From assembly GCA_963422285.2 (NCBI GenBank), contig OY729419.2:1-64000 (forward strand): a stretch of DNA of 64,000 bases, written 5' to 3'. Position 1 is the first letter of the stretch. Every line of letters starts with the position of its first letter. Below, piece by piece: positions 58,604-64,000 of the stretch. This DNA comes from VXYL01 sp963422285 (GTDB taxonomy: Bacteria > Pseudomonadota > Gammaproteobacteria > Pseudomonadales > Azotimanducaceae). The notes below the pieces were generated by a model. It saw only the letters and a list, made by a program, of their open reading frames with translations, was not told the DNA's origin and did not search any database. Made by a program: the position numbers and the translations under genes.

Positions 58604-59683
58604 GTGACGCTCCTCGTTCGCCTGCTAGTGGTTTGTCTAGCCGCCGGTGGCGCACCTGCCGCTTGGCCGGAAGTGGTGCCTTGGCTGTACGATGTCGAGG
58701 TGCCAGTGGCGTCGCAGACCGACGCGGAACGACACCGGGCCGCGCAAGCGGCGCTAGCCGAGGTTCTCGCCCGCATGACGGGCATGGGGAAAGCCCTCGA
58801 CAACCCCGCGGTGGAGGCCGCGCTTGCGCACCCGGAGCGCTTCTACGTGTACTACCAGTTCATCCGTCGAGAGCGACGGCAGCCCGATGCCGAAACCGTC
58901 TTCAAGGTGCATTTCGAACCGACCGCCGTGCTGGCGCTGCTGCGCGGCGCCGGTCTGCCCCTATGGAGCGCGGATCGTCCCCAGCTGCTTGCCTGGATCG
59001 CCGTGGAACGGGACGTCCGGCGCGATATCGCATCGGCCGCTGCGGCGGACGACTTGGCGGCGACGCTGAAGATGCGTGCCCGCCAGCGCGGTCTTCACCT
59101 GTCCCTGCCGCTGATGGATGTGCAGGACTTCGCGGTCTCGGGCATTGATGTGTGGGGCAGGTTCTGGGAAGCGATAAATGCCGCCTCCGTGCGCTACGCG
59201 CCCGATCTCGTGGTGATCGGGCGCGTCCAGGAAGACGCCGATGGCGGCTGGGTCGTGGATTGGAAACTGCGTCCGTTTGCCGACCGCGACCCGGCCTGGA
59301 CAGCGGAGTTCGAGCATGTCGCCGATTCCGCGGCAGCTGCCGCTGGAGCGGCGGTCGATGGCATCGCCGACGCCCTGGCGCAACGCTTCGCCGTGCGCGG
59401 CAGCACCTTCAGCACCGTCCCAGCGACGGTGCATGGCGCACAGACGGCGCATGGCTACGCAGCCTTGCTGGCCCACCTGCATTCCAGGGAGTACCTGGTG
59501 CGAGTGGATGTGCATACCGTGGGGCGCGATGCCTTGCAGTTGCGCCTGCACTCCCGATCGAGCCCGGACCAGTTGCGGGAACTGCTGACGATGGGCGGCC
59601 TGCTGGCGGTCGAACCACAGCCGCGCCGGGGGCCGCTGGCCGCCGATCCGATGTTGCAACTCACTTGGCTGGGGGAGAAATGA
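58604..59683 (+). CDS. DUF2066 domain protein, exported
   Basis: A 359-residue protein with a signal peptide (LLVRLLVVCLAAGGAPAAWP) and the DUF2066 layout: LYDVEVPVASQTDAERHRAA near residue 30, VLARMTGMGKALDNP near 58, then PLWSADRPQLLAWIAVERD near 125. It is probably periplasmic. The function of the family is unknown, but it is often found beside purM and hda in Gammaproteobacteria, as here. GTG 58604 puts the signal peptide at the very start. Its stop overlaps the following ATG. Confidence 0.85.
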   Translation: MTLLVRLLVVCLAAGGAPAAWPEVVPWLYDVEVPVASQTDAERHRAAQAALAEVLARMTGMGKALDNPAVEAALAHPERFYVYYQFIRRERRQPDAETVFKVHFEPTAVLALLRGAGLPLWSADRPQLLAWIAVERDVRRDIASAAAADDLAATLKMRARQRGLHLSLPLMDVQDFAVSGIDVWGRFWEAINAASVRYAPDLVVIGRVQEDADGGWVVDWKLRPFADRDPAWTAEFEHVADSAAAAAGAAVDGIADALAQRFAVRGSTFSTVPATVHGAQTAHGYAALLAHLHSREYLVRVDVHTVGRDALQLRLHSRSSPDQLRELLTMGGLLAVEPQPRRGPLAADPMLQLTWLGEK

Positions 59684-60351
59684 ACCGCGCATCGTCCAAA
59701 CGAACGTCGCTGGGGCTGGCGAAGTTGATGCGCTGCCTGCCGAATCTCATCACCATCGTCCGCTTCCTGCTGGTTCTACCGGCTGGCTGGCTGCTGTGGC
59801 AGGGAGCCGTGCTGGCAGCGCTGATCCTGATCGCCGTTGCCGGCATTTCCGACGCCATCGATGGCGGCTTGGCGCGGCGCTTCGACTGGCACACTCGCTT
59901 CGGCGCCATTGCCGATCCGGCCGCGGACAAACTGCTGGTGCTGGTGGTGCTGGCGGTGCTGGCGATACAGGGCCACCTGCCCCTCTGGCTGCTGGCCATT
60001 GTCGTCGGACGGGACCTCGTCATCGTCAGCGGCGCCCTCGCCTATCGCCAAATATTCGGCAACCTCGAGGTCGAACCCACGCTGCTCAGCAAGGTCAACA
60101 CCGGCTTGCAGATCGCCATGCTGCTGCTGGTGCTGGTGGGCTTGACGGATTTCGATGCCGTGGCGGCAGTCGCTGTCGCCCTGGTCGATCCTACGGGATT
60201 CGCCCTGGTCGGCGCTTCCGGCATCCTCTCCGGCACCCACTATGTGATCATCTGGAGCCGCCGGGCGCAGTTGGGATTCCGAGACCGGCGCGAAGCTGCC
60301 GAGCGCAGACTGCGCGGCAGCTGTCTCGACGCCAGGAAGGGGAGCGAATGA
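59680..60351 (+). CDS. CDP-alcohol phosphatidyltransferase (PgsA-like)
   Basis: A 223-residue inner-membrane enzyme with the CDP-alcohol phosphotransferase motif DG-x2-AR-x8-G-x3-D-x3-D, visible as DAIDGGLARR followed by FGAIADPAADK near residues 58-82, and about five helices. It transfers an alcohol phosphate onto CDP-diacylglycerol, as PgsA does for phosphatidylglycerol phosphate. It may be pgsA itself or a relative; the alcohol is not evident. The ATG overlaps the DUF2066 stop. hda follows after 61 bases. Confidence 0.88.
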   Translation: MNRASSKRTSLGLAKLMRCLPNLITIVRFLLVLPAGWLLWQGAVLAALILIAVAGISDAIDGGLARRFDWHTRFGAIADPAADKLLVLVVLAVLAIQGHLPLWLLAIVVGRDLVIVSGALAYRQIFGNLEVEPTLLSKVNTGLQIAMLLLVLVGLTDFDAVAAVAVALVDPTGFALVGASGILSGTHYVIIWSRRAQLGFRDRREAAERRLRGSCLDARKGSE

Positions 60352-60412
60352 GTCGAGTTTGGTGGCCGCACGGGGCCGTGCCTGCCGTTCCATGGCAGCA
60401 GCGCCGTTCGGG

Positions 60413-61093
60413 ATGAGTACCGTCGGCGAGCAGCTGCCCCTGCCCTTCGCACTGCGCGAACGCAGCACCTTCGAGCGCTTCGTCGCCGGAGCGAACCAGG
60501 AGCTCGTCGCTCGGCTGCGCCAGCGCCATGCCGCGTTCGACTGTCTGTGGCTGTTCGGCGGCGTCGGCGTCGGCAAGACCCACCTGCTGCATGCGATGTG
60601 CCATCGCCATCCACACTCCGCATACGTTCCCGCTGGCAAGATCGAGGCTTCGGCGTCGTCCCTGGACGGCTACGGCGAGTTCAACGCCGTGGCCATCGAC
60701 GACGCGCCGCGTTGGCTGGGCGAACGCGACGCCGAGCTCGCCGTCATCGGTCTCTACAACCGCCTAGCCGCCCAAGGCGCACGGCTGGTGTTGAGCGCCG
60801 ATCGCTCGCCTCTGGCCGTGGACTTCGCGCTTCCCGACCTTGGCTCGCGCCTGTGCGCCGCGGCCTGCTACCGGGTAGCGCCGCTGGCCGACGCGGACAA
60901 GGAGCGACTGCTGGTCGACGCTGCCCGCGAGCGCGGCCTGCATCTCGCCGACGATGTGGCGCGTTTCCTGCTGGCGCGGGCCAGTCGCGACCTGCGCCAG
61001 CTGCTGCGACTGCTGGATCGGCTGGATCGTTCGTCCCTGGTCGCCCAGCGACGCATCACCATCCCCTTTGTCAAGGAGGTGCTGTGCCTCTGA
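60413..61093 (+). CDS. hda: DnaA regulatory inactivator Hda
   Basis: A 226-residue AAA+ protein related to DnaA that stimulates DnaA-ATP hydrolysis when bound to the sliding clamp. The clamp-binding motif EQLPLPF is at residues 6-12. Walker A is LFGGVGVGKTHLLHA near 47, the Walker B position is VAIDDAPRWLG near 93, and the C-terminal lid helices contain RASRDLRQLLRLLDRLDR. Residue order and length are typical. murG starts inside its last codons. Confidence 0.93.
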   Translation: MSTVGEQLPLPFALRERSTFERFVAGANQELVARLRQRHAAFDCLWLFGGVGVGKTHLLHAMCHRHPHSAYVPAGKIEASASSLDGYGEFNAVAIDDAPRWLGERDAELAVIGLYNRLAAQGARLVLSADRSPLAVDFALPDLGSRLCAAACYRVAPLADADKERLLVDAARERGLHLADDVARFLLARASRDLRQLLRLLDRLDRSSLVAQRRITIPFVKEVLCL

Positions 61094-62196
61094 AACGAGT
61101 GGTGGCAACCGGCGGCGGCAGCGCCGGCCATGTGGTGCCGGCCATGCCGGTGATCCTGCGACTGCTGGCCGACGGCTGCGAAGTCCACTTCATCGGCAGC
61201 GCCTCAGGCCTGGAAGAACGCCTAGTCGCGCCTCTAGGCGTGGCCTACCACGGCGTCCGCACCGGCAAACTGCGGCGCTACTTCTCGTTGCAGAACCTAG
61301 CCGACTGCTTCCGCATCCCGCTGGGCGTCTGGCAGGCGTGGCGGCTGCTCAAGCGGATTCGTCCCGAAGTGGTGTTCTCCAAAGGCGGCTTCGTGTCGTT
61401 TCCCGTGGTGGTGGGCGCGTGGCTGAATCGCATTCCCGTGGTCGCCCACGAATCGGACCGAACGCCGGGGCTGGCGAACCGGCTGGCGGTGCCGTTCGCG
61501 ACCGCCCTGTGCGTCAACTTCGACGATACTGCCCGCCGCTTGGCGGCGGCCGGCAGTCGCAAGCGGGTGGTGGTCACCGGCACCCCGCTGCGCCCAACGC
61601 TGCTCGCTGGCGATGCCGAACGGGGCCGCTCGCTGCTGGGCCTCGGCGCCCAGCGCCCAGTGCTGCTGGTGGTGGGCGGCAGCCTGGGCGCGGCCAAGCT
61701 CAACGAAGTGGTCCGCGCCGCGCTCGACGAGCTGCTCGAAAGCTACGCGGTGGTTCACGTTTGCGGGGCCGGCAAGCTGGACGCGACCCTGGTCCGCAGG
61801 CGCGACTACGTGCAGCGCGAGTACATCGACGACGGCTGGGGAGACGTCGTCGCAGCCGCCGAGCTGGTCGTCTCCCGAGCCGGCGCCAACGCTCTTGGCG
61901 AGTGGCTGGCGCTGGCCAAGCCGCACCTGCTGGTGCCGCTGCCGAAGACCGCCAGCCGCGGCGATCAGATCGAGAACGCCGCCTACGCGCAACGCAAGGG
62001 CTGGAGTCTGGTGATTGCGGAACATGAACTGAACTCGCACACGCTGGTGGCCGGCATTGCTAAGCTCGCCGCCCTTTCGTCCGACATTCGCCGTCGTCTA
62101 CTGGCGTCCGGCGTACGCGACGGCACCGCCCTCATCGTCGGCGAGCTGGAGCGGGCAGCTGCGCCGCCGGCGATGCAATCCAAGGAACTTCGCTAG
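61084..62196 (+). CDS. murG: MurG-family N-acetylglucosaminyltransferase, Gram-positive-like subtype
   Basis: A 370-residue GT28 enzyme that adds GlcNAc to lipid I, giving lipid II, at the inner leaflet. The donor/acceptor motifs are ATGGGSAGHVVPAMPVILRL, VVFSKGGFVSFPVVVGAWLN and IPVVAHESDRTPGLANRLAV. These match Firmicutes MurG more than the proteobacterial form (GGTGGH..., GFGGYVSGPGG). The C-terminal half has VVGGSLGAAKLNEVV, SRAGANALGEWLAL and PKTASRGDQIENA. Start is GTG 61084, with AGGAGGT upstream inside hda. It is not in a division cluster, so it may be an extra copy. Confidence 0.85.
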   Translation: MPLKRVVATGGGSAGHVVPAMPVILRLLADGCEVHFIGSASGLEERLVAPLGVAYHGVRTGKLRRYFSLQNLADCFRIPLGVWQAWRLLKRIRPEVVFSKGGFVSFPVVVGAWLNRIPVVAHESDRTPGLANRLAVPFATALCVNFDDTARRLAAAGSRKRVVVTGTPLRPTLLAGDAERGRSLLGLGAQRPVLLVVGGSLGAAKLNEVVRAALDELLESYAVVHVCGAGKLDATLVRRRDYVQREYIDDGWGDVVAAAELVVSRAGANALGEWLALAKPHLLVPLPKTASRGDQIENAAYAQRKGWSLVIAEHELNSHTLVAGIAKLAALSSDIRRRLLASGVRDGTALIVGELERAAAPPAMQSKELR

Positions 62197-62197
62197 C

Positions 62198-63379
62198 ATG
62201 TACAGAGTCAAGACCTTCAACCAGATCGCCGCCAAGGGGCTGGAACGCTTCCCCGACCAAGGCTTCGAAGTGGGGCCGGATGTCGCCGCTCCCCATGCCA
62301 TCCTGCTGCGCAGCCATCGGCTGGCGGTGGCGGAACTGCCCGGCGTCAGCGCCGTGGCGCGGGCCGGAGCCGGCGTCAACAACGTGCCCGTGGATGCCTG
62401 TTCCGAACGCGGCATCGTCGTCTTCAACACCCCAGGCGCCAATGCCAACTCGGTGAAGGAGCTGGTGCTTGCGGCGCTGCTGCTCACCTCCCGGGACGTG
62501 CTCGGCGGCTTCGACTACGTGCGCTCGCTGGCCGCGGTCGCCGACGACGCCGAACTGCACCGCCTAGTGGAGCAGGAGAAGCGACGCTTCACGGGCCACG
62601 AGGTGGCGGGCCGGACGCTCGGCATCGTCGGCCTCGGCGCCATCGGGTCTCGAGTCGCCCAGGCCGCGCTCAACCTGGGCATGGACGTGCTCGGCTACGA
62701 TCCGGCGCTGTCCGTGGCAGCCGCCTGGCGGCTGCCGAGCGACGTGCAGCGCATGGAGAATCCAGCCGACCTGTTCACCCGCTCGGACTACGTCACCCTG
62801 CACATTCCGGCGCTCAAGGAGAATGTCGGCCTAATCGATGCCAAGGCGCTCGCCAGCTTCCGACCCGGGGCGGTGCTGCTGAACTTCGCCCGCCAGGAAA
62901 TCGTCGACGAGGCCGCGGTCAAGGAAGCGTTAGCGATCGGCCGGCTGGCGGCCTACTTCGCGGACTTCCCCAGCACGACCCTCGCCAACGTCGCCAACGT
63001 CCACGCCACGCCCCACTTGGGCGCCAGCACCGCAGAAGCCGAAGAGAACTGCGCCGTCATGGCTGCCGACCAGCTGCGGCAGTTCCTGCAGTACGGCAAT
63101 GTGCAGAACTCGGTGAACTTCCCGACGGTGTCCTTGGAGCCGGCTGGCGGCTGCCGCATCGGCGTCACCAACGTCAACGTCGCCGGCATGCTCGGCCAGC
63201 TCATGTCGGTGTTCGCCGACGCCAACCTCAACGTCATCGACATGATCAACAAGAGCCGCGACGACGTAGCCTACAACCTGATCGACCTGGACACGCCGCC
63301 AAACGCGGAACTGATCGGCAGCATCCAGGCCGTCAACGAAGTGCTGAGCGTCCGGGTGTTCGACCGCATCGACCCGTGA
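62198..63379 (+). CDS. serA: D-3-phosphoglycerate dehydrogenase
   Basis: A 393-residue enzyme oxidising 3-phosphoglycerate in serine synthesis. The catalytic core has AVARAGAGVNNVPVDACSER near residue 55, the NAD loop LGIVGLGAIGSRVAQAAL near 140, and the catalytic residues in LLNFARQEIVDE and ATPHLGASTAEAEEN near 268. A C-terminal ACT domain (GVTNVNVAGMLGQLMSVFAD) suggests feedback by serine. The short form with DNxVDF-like NSVNFP before ACT is typical of several bacterial groups. It follows murG with the ATG one base after the stop codon. Confidence 0.93.
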   Translation: MYRVKTFNQIAAKGLERFPDQGFEVGPDVAAPHAILLRSHRLAVAELPGVSAVARAGAGVNNVPVDACSERGIVVFNTPGANANSVKELVLAALLLTSRDVLGGFDYVRSLAAVADDAELHRLVEQEKRRFTGHEVAGRTLGIVGLGAIGSRVAQAALNLGMDVLGYDPALSVAAAWRLPSDVQRMENPADLFTRSDYVTLHIPALKENVGLIDAKALASFRPGAVLLNFARQEIVDEAAVKEALAIGRLAAYFADFPSTTLANVANVHATPHLGASTAEAEENCAVMAADQLRQFLQYGNVQNSVNFPTVSLEPAGGCRIGVTNVNVAGMLGQLMSVFADANLNVIDMINKSRDDVAYNLIDLDTPPNAELIGSIQAVNEVLSVRVFDRIDP

Positions 63380-63514
63380 CGAGGGCGGCCTCGGCCTGCT
63401 GCAATTCTGAAACAAACCGCTTGACAATGGTTTCGCACGGCGGTTTCGTATATCGCTTGCTGCGGCTTCGATTGGACATGCGGAGCCCTCGCATACAAAG
63501 AATAGAGACGTACA

Positions 63515-63527
63515 GGGGGGGGGGGGG
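63515..63527 (+). repeat. Poly-G tract of 13 next to a start codon
   Basis: Thirteen consecutive G end five bases before the ATG of the TonB-dependent receptor, occupying the place of the Shine-Dalgarno sequence. Length changes would alter the spacing and strength of the ribosome site. Confidence 0.9.
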
Positions 63528-63532
63528 ATACT

Positions 63533-64000
63533 ATGTCGTTTCAGCAACATCTGCGGACCTCGTGCATATGCGCAACGGTCTTGCTGTCCGTCGCCTTGAT
63601 GGCGGCGGAATCCGAAGACGAAGAAGAGGAGGAGGAAGCGCTCGGCAAGGTCGAGGAGATGATCGTCACCGGCTCCCACATCCGGCGCGACAACTTCGAC
63701 CTGCCGTCGCCAATGGACGTGATCGGGGAACTGGATCTGCAGATGTCCGGCACGCCGGACCTCGGCGACGTGATCTTCGACCAGACCTATCAGATCGGCG
63801 TCAACGCCAACACCAACACCTCCGAGATCGGCGGCGCCGACGACCAGGGCACAGGCGAAGGCTGGAACCAGAGCGTCAACCGTCCCGACGGCCCCCAGGG
63901 CGGCGAAACCTACGCCAACCTGCGAGGCGTCGGCACCCGCGCCACCATGACCCTGATGGACGGCCACCGAGTGCCCACCAACGTCAACGGCTTCGGGGCG
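63533..64000 (+). CDS. TonB-dependent receptor, N-terminal part (runs off the window)
   Basis: 156 codons to the window edge. The signal peptide is CICATVLLSVALMAAESEDE, then an acidic run of Glu. GKVEEMIVTGSHIRRDNFDL is a TonB-box/plug start, and GETYANLRGVGTRATMTLMD is the conserved plug strand. The style (VTGSHIRR and a long N-terminal plug) is that of the large receptors used for sugars, vitamins or siderophores in marine and host-associated bacteria. Translation is probably controlled by the poly-G run before the ATG. The barrel is not in the window. Confidence 0.85.
   Translation, partial: MSFQQHLRTSCICATVLLSVALMAAESEDEEEEEEALGKVEEMIVTGSHIRRDNFDLPSPMDVIGELDLQMSGTPDLGDVIFDQTYQIGVNANTNTSEIGGADDQGTGEGWNQSVNRPDGPQGGETYANLRGVGTRATMTLMDGHRVPTNVNGFGA

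Overview
This is a GC-rich stretch of a gammaproteobacterial chromosome. The evidence is hda, mutY-yggX, a purM / DUF2066 / CDP-alcohol phosphatidyltransferase / hda neighbourhood, a bifunctional mannose-1-phosphate guanylyltransferase, TonB-dependent receptors and a TRAP transporter. Genus cannot be read from the sequence. The oxidative and solute-uptake genes suit a marine or host-associated heterotroph, which is inference. Core genes are intact, while accessory stretches are full of frameshifted or nonsense-interrupted genes. A family of 111-142 bp palindromic elements is scattered at gene boundaries.

Layout. 1-7.8 kb: adaptor fragment, ZIP metal transporter, decayed Rpn-type nuclease, then an overlapping run of small membrane protein, N-acetyltransferase, S9 peptidase and D-Ala-D-Ala ligase, followed by three tandem small membrane paralogues, two of them broken. 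7.8-18 kb: DUF1080 protein, Amt, P-loop kinase, a 1744-residue exonuclease-RecQ-UvrD fusion, and an AAA/DUF4143 ATPase. 18-20.6 kb: a graveyard of defence and toxin-antitoxin genes (DUF5131, hicBA, vapBC, type III restriction subunit). 20.6-32 kb: Baeyer-Villiger-type monooxygenase, cyclase, MOSC protein, hisBA with a predicted outer-membrane barrel protein, mutY-yggX, glutathione transferase, methyltransferase, tRNA-Phe, TauD-type dioxygenase, pnuC. 32-43.5 kb: Uma2 pseudogene, manC-type enzyme, TonB receptor with a Fur-like box, GlsB, PhyH dioxygenase with a sugar-type MFS carrier, a second cyclase, and an LLM oxidoreductase.

43.5-50 kb holds the most unusual locus. Two short peptides each have a 15-residue double-glycine leader. 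One has a cationic, 40% proline core of 48 residues, the other a proline-rich 31-residue core. They bracket a gene with two retropepsin-like aspartic protease domains, and are followed by an HlyD-type adaptor and a C39-peptidase ABC exporter. This reads as an export operon for proline-rich peptides, and I do not recognise a described system like it. The protease gene is out of frame at a run of ten G and at one other point, and the exporter carries one extra base, so the locus is switched, decaying or mis-sequenced.

50-64 kb: complete TRAP transporter with a hotdog-fold protein, PIN/ribbon-helix-helix pair, MacB-like ABC pair, ankyrin protein, purM, DUF2066 protein, CDP-alcohol phosphatidyltransferase, hda, a Gram-positive-type murG, serA, and the start of a TonB-dependent receptor whose start codon is preceded by a run of 13 G.
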